From Ehretia macrophylla (Eukaryota > Streptophyta > Magnoliopsida > Boraginales > Ehretiaceae): a DNA stretch of 64,000 bases. Where the stretch lies: assembly GCA_037974665.1 (NCBI GenBank), contig CM075764.1:82731825-82795824 (forward strand), written 5' to 3'. The notes under the pieces were generated by a model that saw only the letters and a list, made by a program, of their open reading frames with translations, ran no database searches and was not told the origin of the DNA. This document shows, one piece after another, positions 24,806 through 35,513 of this stretch. A program made the position numbers and the translations under genes. The first letter of the stretch is position 1, and the number at the start of each line of letters is the position of its first letter.

Positions 24806-24907
24806 ATGCTTACAGGTGTTGCAGAGCCGGATTACGGGTACGTGCCTCCTGAGGAGGAAAATGTGCCTTACGTGGACGAGTCATATGTCCTAGAGTCTTA
24901 TCCGTGA
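24806..24907 (+). CDS. LTR micro-ORF, 33 codons, element A 5' LTR
   Basis: ATG 20 bp after the TATA-like box, ending TGA. It encodes MLTGVAEPDYGYVPPEEENV, then PYVDESYVLESYP: acidic, Tyr/Pro-rich, with no membrane segment and no known domain. Related frames of the same or near-same length occur in the A 3' LTR, B', a solo A LTR and two B-type LTRs. The bases before it (TTACAG|GTG) also look like a 3' splice site, so it could instead be a spliced exon. Confidence 0.5.
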   Translation: MLTGVAEPDYGYVPPEEENVPYVDESYVLESYP

Positions 24908-25332
24908 TTCTGTGCTGTTATTTATCATGTATATTAGCTTAGTAGCCTTTTCTATGCTTTATAGTTCTTGTTGTATAGGATGCTGAAAAGAATATGAATT
25001 AGTTGTTACTATTCTAGCAGCTTCTTTTGTCTATGGTTAAGTTGTTAGATGGGTCTCAACTTATTTTTGAAATGTATGATAAGGTTGAGGTATTGTATGT
25101 TATGTTGGAACGGAGGCAGATAACGAGGACTGATTATTGTATATTACGGTTATGTTGTGTGTTGTTATGCTGTTGAGGAGTTGTTGTTTGTATGGTTATG
25201 GAATTGGATGTTTAATGTTATTAATGAGGTTGGTTTAGAACCTCGGTATTCTATTTACTGTCGTTATACTGCCGAAATCCCGTTGCGTCCTGACTGATTG
25301 TAGGTGGGGTCGAGTTGGGGCGTGACATTTAA

Positions 25333-25344
25333 TGGTATCAGAGC
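25333..25344 (+). other. primer-binding site of element A
   Basis: TGGTATCAGAGC, 5 bp after the LTR end, complementary to the 3' end of plant initiator Met-tRNA. Confidence 0.92.
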
Positions 25345-25616
25345 GCATGTAGTTGTTAGCCGGGGTATTCTCGGAATGTGGGTAATGGTCTTAGCATGAA
25401 ATATGTATGAAAAGAAAGAAAAGTGAATTATGTATTGATATGACTAAATGATTAAGTGATTATGTGATTTAAGTGCTTATGTGATTATGTGATCAATTTG
25501 CTTATGTGATTGAAACTTATGTGATCTATGTGCTTTATATGAGTTTGTTGTTTATGTGTTAAAAGTTGTATATAACATGTTTACGTGCTATAACCTGTGC
25601 TAACTCTTTGATTAGT
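25345..25616 (+). other. untranslated leader of element A
   Basis: AT-rich leader between primer site and gag, with repeated TTATGTGAT words (25435-25560). The same style of leader occurs in B (10277-10520) and, expanded, in B' (40430-40830). A packaging signal would be expected here but cannot be recognised. Confidence 0.6.
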
Positions 25617-26854
25617 ATGATGGCCGGTAGATCGAGGACTCGTGGTAGGCCCGAGATAGTAGATGAGGTTCCTTGTAATGTGGCACAGGGCCGTGATGGG
25701 GGTGATGACAGGTTAGGGGCAGCAATGGATCGGATTGCAGATTTGATGGCTGGACAGGCCCAGTTGTTAGCGGGTCAGGCTGCTCAGACTCAGGCATTGC
25801 AGGCCCAGATACAGAATGTACAGGGTGGTAATCACGGTCGAGGTACTATGAAGGAGTTTCTGGGGTACTATCCTCCTAGATTTCAGGGAGAGCCTGATGA
25901 TAGGAAGGCCGAGTCGTGGATTAGTAAGTTAGAGAAAATTTTTGATCCTCTCGAGTACACTGATGAGAGGAAGGTGACTTCTGCTGTCTATTTGCTTGAT
26001 GATGAGGCAGAGGAGTGGTGGTGCACTCGAGAGCCAGTTGGGAGACCCGGGGTGTTCCGTATGTTTGGGATGCCTTTCTGACTGCTTTTAGGGATAAGTA
26101 TGTCCCGAAGGTTGCACGGGAGAGGAGAGAGGCTGAGTTCTTGTCTTTGGTACAGGGGGATTCTACTGTGGCTCAGTATGAGGCTACATTCACTAGGTTG
26201 TCCCGGTATGCACCGGAGTTTGTAGCTGTGGAGGAGAGGAAGACCCGTAGATTTATGTTGGGATTGAGGCCCGAGATTCAGGATGCAATGGCTCTGAATC
26301 GCTATGATATCTTCACTGAGGCTTTTGATGCAGCTTCTAGGTTAGAGAAGAGGAAAGGGGATCAGATTGTCTCCAGTCAGCCTAGTAAGAGGCCGTATCA
26401 GCCACAGGGCCAGCAGGTTATATATAGGCCTCCAGTACAGCAGGTTGTCTACAGGCCACCAGCCCAGCAGGGTTCTTATAGGCCACAGGGTCAGCAGAGT
26501 TACTATCGGCCTCATTTTCAGTAGGGGCCATATCAGGTTCAGACTCAGTATAGGCTAGCCCAGTCTCAGGGTCAGTACAAGCCTAGTGTGGTGAGACCTC
26601 AGCAGCAGGCTGTATCAGCTGCTTCATCAGCTTCTGGTTCTTCTAGGGGCAGTGTTAGTGCCACATCATCGCAGTGTAATTACTGCAAGCGCCCAAGGCA
26701 TGTGGAGTCCGACTGCAGGGTAAAGGCAGGGACATGTTTGGGTTGTGGTAGCAGCGAGCATAGGGCGAAGGATTGCCCTAGATATGCAAGGACTGAGGGT
26801 CTGGCAGCGACTCAGGGTTACCAGGGTAGGCCTACGGGCAGTGTACCACAGTAG
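25617..26854 (+). pseudogene. gag, element A
   Basis: Starts at the ATGATG pair 25617 (MMAGRSRTRGRP). A coiled-coil-like Gln-rich part is followed by the retrotransposon gag capsid domain: FLGYYPPRFQGEPDDRKAES.. in the first frame, then WDAFLTAFRDKYVPKVARER.. and FMLGLRPEIQDAM after a frameshift near 26028-26035. A Tyr/Arg/Pro/Gln repeat linker (26390-26520) precedes two zinc knuckles, CNYCKRPRHVESDC and CLGCGSSEHRAKDC. TAG stops at 26522-26524 and 26852-26854 interrupt it. It would form the particle and bind RNA. Confidence 0.9.
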
Positions 26855-26887
26855 CAGCGGGTTCAGGCTCGGGCTTATGCAGTTGAT

Positions 26888-28912
26888 ATGGAGGAGATGC
26901 CTGAGGACACTACAATGGTGGAAGGTAACTTCCTTATACTTGATCAACTTGTTAAAGTGTTGATTGATTCTGGTGCTACGCATTCTTTCATTACTCCTGC
27001 TTGTGTGCAACGTGTTAATTTGCAACCTGAAAGATTGCCTTATGTGGTTGAGATTAGTACCTCTTTGACTGATAAGTATGTTACTGGCTTAGTATGTAAG
27101 GATTGTAAGATACGTGTTAAGGGGCATAATTTTCCTTCGAACCTTATTTTATTTCCTATCCGGGGGTATGATGTTATCTTGGGTATGGATTGGCTTTCTA
27201 AGTATGATGCCCAGTTGAACTGTAGAACCAAGGTAGTACAGTTTCGTTTGCCAGATCAGCCAGTAGTTGAGGTAGTAGGGAACCGAGGTGCAAAGACGAG
27301 TTTTGTTATCTCAGCAACTAAAGCCGTTAAGTTGGTGAGTAAGGGGTATTCGGGTTATCTAGCTTATTTGATCAACAAGCCATCTGATAAGCTACAGCTA
27401 GAGGAAGTCCCTATTATCCGGGAATATCCTAATGTATTTCCCGAGGAGTTGCCAGGGTTGCCGCTTGAGAGGGATATAGAGTTTGTGATTAATCTTGTTC
27501 CCGGTACTCAACCTATTTCTAAATCGGCGTACCGGATGGCACCAGCTGAGTTGAAGGAGTTGAAAGCTCAGTTACAAGAGTTATTGGAGAAAGGATTCAT
27601 TCAGCAGAGTTCTTCACCTTGGGGAGCTCCTGTTTTATTCGTGAAAAAGAAGGATGGTACCTTGAAGTTATGTATAGATTATCGTGGGTTGAATCAGGTG
27701 ACTATCAAGAATAAATATCCTTTGCCACTAATTGACGAGTTGTTTGATCAACTTCAGGGGGCTAAAGTCTACTCTAAGTTTGACTTAAGGCAGGGGTATT
27801 ATCAGCTTCGGATTCGTACGGAGGATGTTCCGAAGTCTGCCTTCAGGACTCGGTACGGGCATTATGAGTTTGTTGTTATGCCCTTTGGATTGACTAATGC
27901 ACCGGCAGCATTCATGGATTTGATGCATCAAGTCTTTCAGCCGTACTTGGACCAGTTCGTGGTGATTTTTATTGATGATATCTTAGTCTATTCTAAATCT
28001 GAATCGGAGCACGAGCAACATCTACGACTTGTATTAGAGAAGTTGCAGGAGCATCAGTTGTTTGCCAAGTTCAGCAAATGTGAATTTTGGCTGCAACGGA
28101 TTTCTTTTCTTGGCCATGTTATTACACAGAGCGGTATTTCTGTAGATCCCACTAAGATTGAATCGGTGATGTCTTGGAAACGGCCAGAGAGTGTTTCTGA
28201 TGTCCGTAGCTTTCTTGGCTTGGCGGGTTATTACCGTAGGTTTGTCAAGGACTTCTCGAAAATTGTGGGGCCACTATCTAAGTTGACTCAGAAACGGACT
28301 ATCTTTACTTGGGATGAGAAGTGTGAGAGTGGGTTTCAGGAGTTGAAAAAGAGGTTAACTACCGCTCCAGTACTTGCTCTACCAGAGGGGACCGATAATA
28401 TGGTCATTTACAGTGATGCATCCAATGAGGGCTTGGGATGTGTTCTTATGCAGAATGGCCGAGTTATTGCCTATGCTTCTCGAAAGTTGAAGCCTTATAA
28501 GGTGAATTATCCGACTCATGATCTTGAGTTGGCAGCAGTTGTCTTTGCACTCAAGAAGTGGCGTCATTATCTGTGGGGCAGTAAGTTTGAGATTTTCACT
28601 GATCATAAGAGTCTTAAGTACTTATTCTCACAGAAGGAGTTAAATATGCGCCAGAGGAGATGGATGGAGCTTCTTGGAGATTATAATTGTTCTATCAATT
28701 ATCTGCCTGGAAAGGCAAATGTTGTAGCAGATGCTCTCAGCCGGAAGGCTAGTATTTCTTGTTTGGCTGTCAAGAAGTGGGAGGTTCTTGAGGAGTTTAG
28801 TTATTGGAGACCAGAGTTGACTCAGGTTGGGGTGATGTGTTCACATCTCCGTATTCAGCCTTTATTGTTGTCTCAGATCAGGGAAGCTCAGCAACTTGAT
28901 GTTAAACTTTAG
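26888..28912 (+). CDS. protease-RT-RNase H part of pol, element A
   Basis: A 674-codon open stretch of the polyprotein, in the same frame as the zinc knuckles. Residues 27-34 are the protease active site [10 protein letters not shown] follows, with [25 protein letters not shown] and the catalytic [10 protein letters not shown] (Ile-Asp-Asp at residues 362-364). RNase H starts near residue 506 ([12 protein letters not shown]) with [11 protein letters not shown] further on. All visible catalytic residues are present. The stretch is bounded by stops on both sides, so it is part of a broken gene rather than a complete protein. Confidence 0.92.
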   Translation: MEEMPEDTTMVEGNFLILDQLVKVLIDSGATHSFITPACVQRVNLQPERLPYVVEISTSLTDKYVTGLVCKDCKIRVKGHNFPSNLILFPIRGYDVILGMDWLSKYDAQLNCRTKVVQFRLPDQPVVEVVGNRGAKTSFVISATKAVKLVSKGYSGYLAYLINKPSDKLQLEEVPIIREYPNVFPEELPGLPLERDIEFVINLVPGTQPISKSAYRMAPAELKELKAQLQELLEKGFIQQSSSPWGAPVLFVKKKDGTLKLCIDYRGLNQVTIKNKYPLPLIDELFDQLQGAKVYSKFDLRQGYYQLRIRTEDVPKSAFRTRYGHYEFVVMPFGLTNAPAAFMDLMHQVFQPYLDQFVVIFIDDILVYSKSESEHEQHLRLVLEKLQEHQLFAKFSKCEFWLQRISFLGHVITQSGISVDPTKIESVMSWKRPESVSDVRSFLGLAGYYRRFVKDFSKIVGPLSKLTQKRTIFTWDEKCESGFQELKKRLTTAPVLALPEGTDNMVIYSDASNEGLGCVLMQNGRVIAYASRKLKPYKVNYPTHDLELAAVVFALKKWRHYLWGSKFEIFTDHKSLKYLFSQKELNMRQRRWMELLGDYNCSINYLPGKANVVADALSRKASISCLAVKKWEVLEEFSYWRPELTQVGVMCSHLRIQPLLLSQIREAQQLDVKL

Positions 28913-30331
28913 AAAATCAAGGATCAGATCACGGATGATCAGTCTGACTTTAAACTGCATGAGAACGGTATTCTTCGGTTTCGGAACAGGGTTTGTGTTT
29001 CCGATGAACCGGGCTTGAGGTGAGGTATTCTGGAGGAAGCTCATAATTCTAAATATACTATTCATCTCGGTGGAACTAAGATGTATCGGGATTTGAAGCA
29101 ACATTACTGGTGGAACAACATGAAGAGGGAGGTTGCTCAGTTTGTATCTAGATGTTTGACTTGTCAGAGGGTGAAAGCCGAGCATCAACGACCAGCAGGT
29201 TTGCTTCAGTCGTTGGCTATACCACAGTGGAAATGAGAGCATATTACGATGGACTTTGTCTCTGGTTTGCCTAGAACACCGAGGGGTAATGATGCAGTTT
29301 GGGTTGTCATGGATCGTTTGACGAAGACAGCTCATTTTATCTCGCTGAGGATGGGAGATGAGGTTACAAAGTTGACGGGTCTCTATTTGGATCAGATTGT
29401 TAGACTTCACGGGATTCCGTCTAGTATTGTCTCTGATCGAGATCCTCGATTTACTTCTCGTTTGTGGGAAAAACTTCAGGAGACTTTGGGTACTCAGTTG
29501 AACTTCAGTACCACGTATCATCCACAGACCGACGGTCAGTCTGAACGGACTATTCAGATTCTGGAAGATATGCTTAGAGCTTGTGTTCTGGACTTCGGAA
29601 AGAACTGGGAGAAACATCTACCGCTTGCCGAGTTTGCCTATAACAATAGTTATCAAGCTACTATTAGAATGACACCTTTTGCAGCTCTTTACGGTCGTAA
29701 GTGCCGTTCACCTTTATATTGGGACGAGGTAGGAGAGATGAAGACTGTTGATCTGACTATTATACCAGAACTTCTTGAGAAGATTGAAAATGTTCAGTTG
29801 ATCAGGCAGAGAATGCTTACGGCGCAGAGTAGGTTCAAGAGTTATGCTAATAAGCATCGTCAAGATTTAGAGTTTGCAGTCGGAGATCGGGTTTTCTTGA
29901 CATTGTCTCCTCGAAAGGGGTTTGCTCGTTATGGTAAAGGTGGTAAGTTGAGTCCGAGATTTGTTGGGCCATTTGAGATTACTGGCAGGGTTGGTAAGTT
30001 GGCATATCGGTTGGCTTTACCGGAGAATTTCTCTAATGTCCACGATGTATTTCACGTGTCTAATTTACGGAAATACAATCCGGATCCTTCTCATATTCTT
30101 GAGCTAGAACCGTTAGAGCTTCGAGAGAATTTGACTTATGATGAGCGTCCGATTCGTATTCTAGATCAGATGGACCGAGAGTTGAGGTCGAAGAGGATTC
30201 CGATGGTTAAGGTGTTGTGAAAGCATCACGGCATTGAGGAAGCTACGTGGGAGGGATGAGATCAGATGCAGCAGCAATACCCATATCTATTCCGTACATC
30301 AAGTAAGAATTTCGAGGACGAAATTTCTATA
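28913..30331 (+). pseudogene. integrase with GPF motif and chromodomain-like end, element A
   Basis: Same frame as the RT stretch. The HHCC zinc-binding region (around 29040-29175, ending CLTCQ) is preceded by a TGA (29021). Another TGA lies at 29234, just before the core. The core (open 29249-30220) has MDFVSGLPRTPRG, SDRDPRFTS and TDGQSERT, giving the D,D,E residues. It then has KLSPRFVGPFEITGRVG (GPF motif) and VFHVSNLRKY. The chromodomain-like tail is cut by TGA at 30218 and 30257. Chromodomains of this kind are thought to steer insertion to particular chromatin. Confidence 0.9.
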
Positions 30332-30343
30332 AGAGGGGGAGAA
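30331..30343 (+). other. polypurine tract of element A
   Basis: AAGAGGGGGAGAA directly before the 3' LTR start TGTGAAACC. Confidence 0.9.
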
Positions 30344-32726
30344 TGTGAAACCCCACTTTTCTGCTTATCTCGTTTTACGTGCTATACCTCGTTTTGCGTG
30401 CATATAACCTGTTTATGTGCTATAGGACCTAGAAAGTTATAATTTTGATGTCAATACTCCAAATACGTGCTAAATGTGCATTCATGAAATTTTCATAAAA
30501 AACGGGATCAGAAATTTTATCGTCGATTTTCAGTGAATAGTATTTTTGAAACACGTCCGCTAAAATTTTGAAACTGGTCTTTTTAACCCTTCTAGACCTA
30601 GTCCACGGACTTTAATAGACCTGTGGTTGATAAAAACAGATTTCAAATCGGCTTAGGAATTTATTAGGATTTTTACACCACTTTTTGCGAAAAATCGAGT
30701 TTTAAGCCGACTCGGGTGGAATTCTTTGAATGTAAAACTTCTTGTCACCTAAAAATAATCCACTTGAGATATCTTGGGGGTTGCATAAATATTTTTAACA
30801 TTGGTGAGCAATAAAATGAGTTTAAAGTCAATAAAATATTAAAAAATAATAGTTTTCTCAACTTAAACTATTTAAAATACTAATTATATTTGCTCACACT
30901 AGTTACACACTAAGCAAAGCACAAAACACACTCCACACACACACAAAGGGCCGAGAGGTTGAGGGAGAAAAAGCCAAAGAGAATTTCAAGGTTTTTCAAT
31001 CAAATTTTCAAAGAAAAACTTGGTTTTTGTCCGTAAAACTTCGTACCGATTTGGATTCTACTTGTTGGGCATGCACTTCACGCATCCCTAGGCTTTTATC
31101 GTATCAAAGGTGAGAGAAAAATTCTAGATCTCAAAACTTGTCTTTTGCATTTTTGCGTATAAATGAAGATTGAACCGTTAGAATTGTAATCTGATGTTAG
31201 ATTATTGCTCCTTGCATGCTAGGGATCGTTTAGTGGTAATACTACGAGTTTCTGTCGGATGTAGCATAATTTTTATTTTTTGGGTATTAAATTTTGATTA
31301 AATCGTTTAATGTTGAATTAATTGAGTTGTGATGATCGAAATCGATTGCCGTGGATTTCTAAATACTTGATAATTACGTGTTAGCGCTGTTGTAATGCCG
31401 AATTTTCGATTACATTGCTCGTGGGAAAGTCCGGAAAATTCAGCCAAGACATCCTAGGGTTTTAGGGTTATCGGGCATGATTTGGAGGTGTTATGGTGGA
31501 TTTCCGAGAGGGCTAATGTAGTAGGTTGAATGGGTGAGTGATAGAAACTGATTTGGCAATGTTTCGGTTAGTAGAATGTAGGTTATGAATTTTTGAAGTT
31601 TAGGTTGTCATTCTTTAATTTCTTGAACGATTAGATGATTGGGTGGTGTTTGAGTGTTGAATGGTGAGTTGTTGATGAGTAATTTAGGGTTTAATTGTGT
31701 ATATAATGAATGTCTGGTTAGATGGCCTACTTTGTCATCTAACTAAGTTATTGCTGTTTAAATGATAGTTGATGCTATCAATGATGAATAAATGATGATT
31801 GATTGATGATTGATTGATGATTGATGATGATTATGGAGTCTTGGTATGTGTGTGCCACTTCTCGGGAAGCGTTGGGCTGTCGGGTTGATAACGGCATGAC
31901 TGCCAAAGGCTACCCCCAGCTCGCATGACAGAGGTGTCATGGAGGGAGGGGCTAGTGAGGTACCTCGGGTGCGTGAGTAATGGGGAGTTATAAGAAGAAC
32001 GGTTGAGATCGTGATGGCATTTGGAGCTACACCAAATAGAGTATCCTTTATTGAATGGTTATATAGTTATGTGATGATAGTGTTATTTATGTTATTGTGT
32101 GTTTACTGACTCAAATGATTATTCCAAGGAGTTTAGTAGACCTTGCTCGAGATCTATCGGATCCTCACTGGGCTTATTTATATAAGCTCACTCTCTATTA
32201 TTGCATGCTTACAGGTGTTGCAGAGCCGGATTACGGGTACGTGCCTCCTGAGGAGGAAAATGTGCCTTACGTGGACGAGTCATATGTCCCAGAGTCTTAT
32301 CCGTGATTCTGTGCTGTTATTTATCATGTATATTAGCTTAGTAGCCTTTTCTATGCTTTATAGTTCTTGTTGTATAGGATGCTGAAAAGAATATGAATTA
32401 GTTGTTACTATTCTAGCAGCTTCTTTTGTCTATGGTTAAGTTGTTAGATGGGTCTCAACTTATTTTTGAAATGTATGATAAGGTTGAGGTATTGTATGTT
32501 ATGTTGGAACGGAGGCAGATAACGAGGACTGATTATTGTATATTACGGTTATGTTGTGTGTTGTTATGCTGTTGAGGAGTTGTTGTTTGTATGGTTATGG
32601 AATTGGATGTTTAATGTTATTAATGAGGTTGGTTTAGAACCTCGGTATTCTATTTACTGTCGTTATGCTGCCGAAATCCCGTTGCGTCCTAACTGATTGT
32701 AGGTGGGGTCGAGTTGGGGCGTGACA
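30344..32726 (+). repeat. 3' LTR of element A
   Basis: 2383 bp, TGTGAAACCCC...GGGGCGTGACA, followed by the second GGTTT. It is highly similar to the 5' LTR, with scattered single-base changes, so the insertion is fairly recent within this nest. Confidence 0.95.
32205..32306 (+). CDS. LTR micro-ORF, 33 codons, element A 3' LTR
   Basis: Same frame and length as 24806-24907. The one amino-acid difference seen is Pro for Leu near the end (ESYVPESYP). Confidence 0.5.
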   Translation: MLTGVAEPDYGYVPPEEENVPYVDESYVPESYP

Positions 32727-32731
32727 GGTTT

Positions 32732-32769
32732 TGTATAAGCTCACTCTCAATTATTACATGCATACAGGT
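32732..32769 (+). repeat. 5' LTR of B', 38-bp middle piece between A and E
   Basis: TGTATAAGCTCACTC...CATACAGGT aligns with 45212-45249 of the 3' LTR. It begins after the A target duplication and ends with CAGGT, the target duplication of E. It carries the micro-ORF start codon. Confidence 0.88.
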
Positions 32770-35513
32770 TGTAACACCCCGATCCCTCTCGAGACCGGAA
32801 GTCTATCAATCAATCTAATCGCAACCCAATTCCAAACCCGGGCATAAAATTTTAGGGAAAGACGGACGGAGTCTTCCCTGTTTCTAGGCAAAATGCAAAA
32901 CCTGCAATAGTATATAAGTGGTCCAGCACCGTGTCCAACCATACAAACACCTCAAGGCCATCCGAGCCTTGATTCTCAACAAGCGAACACAAGTAAATAT
33001 ACATTTCCAGTTTAGAAGCTATCTATCTCTTCTCATCTTTGACAAGTACATTCATGCTTGTCAATTAAACTATACTAACCTATTGCATAAAATAGACTAT
33101 CATACCATTCTATTAAACCTAGTTAAGTTAATTACATATAACTTTTAACACTAAATACATACAATACATGAAAACATACATCTTTGCATCTTTCTACAAC
33201 TCAGCCACATAACACGCAAGACAACTTTTCAAGCAAGATCTTTCATGTAACCACGAACTTTCCAGCTAACATGGCATTTCCTGAAATGTGGTGGTAAGAA
33301 GTGAGTATACACAACACGTATACTCAGTGAGGGCGAGACAGATATCGAGGTGGAGAGAAAGAAAGTCATGCAATGCAAATAAGACAGTTAAACAATATAT
33401 CCGATAAGAACAACAATCAATATAAACAACAGTACAATAAACAATTAAAGAAAATATTAACACAACCCATCAAAGCTATACTACACTTTGAAGGCTATGG
33501 TTCACTCTTACAAGCAATGTACCATTCCACGAGCAATACATCAATCTCGAGCTTGATGTTGACAATGATGACAATAAGCACGCAACCACCTTATAACTTC
33601 CACTGGTTGTACTCCGGATGTACCCCGACACATCTACGACCCAAATCTCCCAAGGCGACACCCCTAGCGAGAATGAGAATAGGACTCGGAGCTAGAGCAA
33701 ACCAACCCTGGCAGCTCGAGACTGCCCAGAGAGGCCCATCACTCACGCGCCTGACAGTATGCAATGCAATACGAGATACAAGAAATAAACGATCGATAGC
33801 ACGAAAGTGCAGATTAGTGGCGATAAACGAGATATCAAGCATTTACAATCAATAATAGCAATCAATTAACTTTTCAAGCATGATTATCATTAATATCAAC
33901 AATAACATCAATCAAACAAGTAATAGTAGTTCAAACACGAAAACGATAAGTATCACTATTCAATCTCTAACTTCCAAAGGCAATTACGAGCAAACGAGCT
34001 ACAGGATTAGGAAACCGATTTCACTACATTCACTTAGGTACTACAAGGCACGTTTCTATAGCACGAAACCTCACTTTCTCAATCAAAGCCCGAAAGTCCA
34101 CCTACTGCGTTTGAACTACATCTATGTTAACCGGTCACTCAATCAACACCACAACAGCGCCAAAAGTGCTTCCATGCCCTCAATAGCAAAACCCCCAACT
34201 CAATTCGAGCACCTTCAACTCTTGGTCAAATGGCCCCTTTATGTTTCTTTGTCTAATTTTCAATTTTAACAAAGGCCAGTCCGGTTTTATTGTACATTTT
34301 ATCTTTCTATCATCAATGGCACCTATCCAAATCAAGAAATCATAATTCGGATAAAAAATCCAAAAATCTAGGGTTTTACTATTTATTTTTACTATTCACG
34401 TTCTTCCCTAATTTCAATTTGTATTTCTAGGCGTAAAAATTGCTAAATAGCTAACAAGCAATGCTCTACGAACCTTAAAGAGGCAATTCCAAGTAATTTC
34501 AAGCATTATAACGCATTAAATATCAAATCTAAGAAATTGAATCAAAAATCAAATTCGAATATAAATGCACAAAAACGTGAAAACCCTCATAGAGATTGAA
34601 GACCAAGACCCGCAAGAACCTTAGCCACGATCTTTGCTCGATTCCACGCATGATTGCACAAGAAAAATGGAAGCAAAATTTTTTTTTTTCCCCTTGGGAG
34701 CTTCGGCCAGGGAGGGGGGACATGGGTGGCATTTTGGTTTTGTTTTTTTGACAATTTTGGCTTGTTTTTTGTTTTATAAGGTGACAAGGGCATTTTGGTC
34801 TTTTGCAAAATCAAGCTTAAGTTAAAAATGGTCAAATAAGCTTATTTAATTAGCATTTAGTCTAGTTCAAGTTAAAACAATGCAATTTTAATGACAACCA
34901 ACTAAAACTAGCTAAATTAAACTAGAAATGCTATTCACAAAATCCGAGAAATATTCTTCTAACTTTCATTTTCGAAATGCTACGATCAAATGGTCAATAA
35001 ACGATTGCTAATCAAATGATGAGCAATAATATAAAACTATAATTTTTGAAAAGTAGAATAGTATAATAGTTTAAAATTCACTCCGGCTCGGAGTTACTTT
35101 TCTCATTTAATTGAAAACCGAGTAATTTAATGCAAAAAAATTAAAAATGATTATTAAAATAATCAAAATAATCAATATTCATTTAAAAAAATAAATAATT
35201 TAACTATTTCTAGAATATTTTAAAGAATATGAAATTAATGCTAAGATACGAATAAACAAGTTAATATAAACACGTAATCAAATGCAATTAAACACTAACA
35301 TTTAAGATGACACTTAATTAAATACAAGAAAATAAATACAATTACTATAAATAATAGAAATATGTAATAATCTTTTAAATTAATCAATATAAAAATTATT
35401 TGAATATTTTTAAAAGAAATATCAAAATAGTGAAGAATGGATGATTTAGCTAATTAAACACTTAATTAAATGTAGTCAAATGCTATTAAATGCATGCCGG
35501 GTTCGGGTTATCA
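32770..35513 (-). repeat. 3' LTR of element E (left copy)
   Basis: 2744 bp. On the minus strand it ends GGGGTGTTACA. It contains the CTCACTGAGTATAC...GTATACTCAC motif (minus strand, 33301-33331) that recurs in other LTR families here. Confidence 0.92.

Larger units (their letters stand above)
22940..25327 (+). repeat. 5' LTR of element A
   Basis: TGTTAAACCCC...GGGGCGTGACA, 2388 bp. The third to fifth bases (TTA) differ from TGA in the 3' LTR start TGTGAAACCCC. It contains a GC-rich block (24445-24600), a TATA-like box and the micro-ORF. Confidence 0.95.
22940..32726 (+). mobile_element. Ty3/gypsy chromovirus element A, full-length
   Basis: A 9787-bp element flanked by GGTTT (22935-22939 and 32727-32731). 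LTRs of 2388 and 2383 bp differ in length by one 5-bp indel (near 24227-24232). The order is primer site, gag with two zinc knuckles, protease, RT, RNase H, integrase with GPF motif and chromodomain-like tail, polypurine tract. This order and the chromodomain-like end fit a plant chromovirus (Tekay/Del-like is my best guess). One frameshift and seven in-frame stops make it non-autonomous now. Confidence 0.95.
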
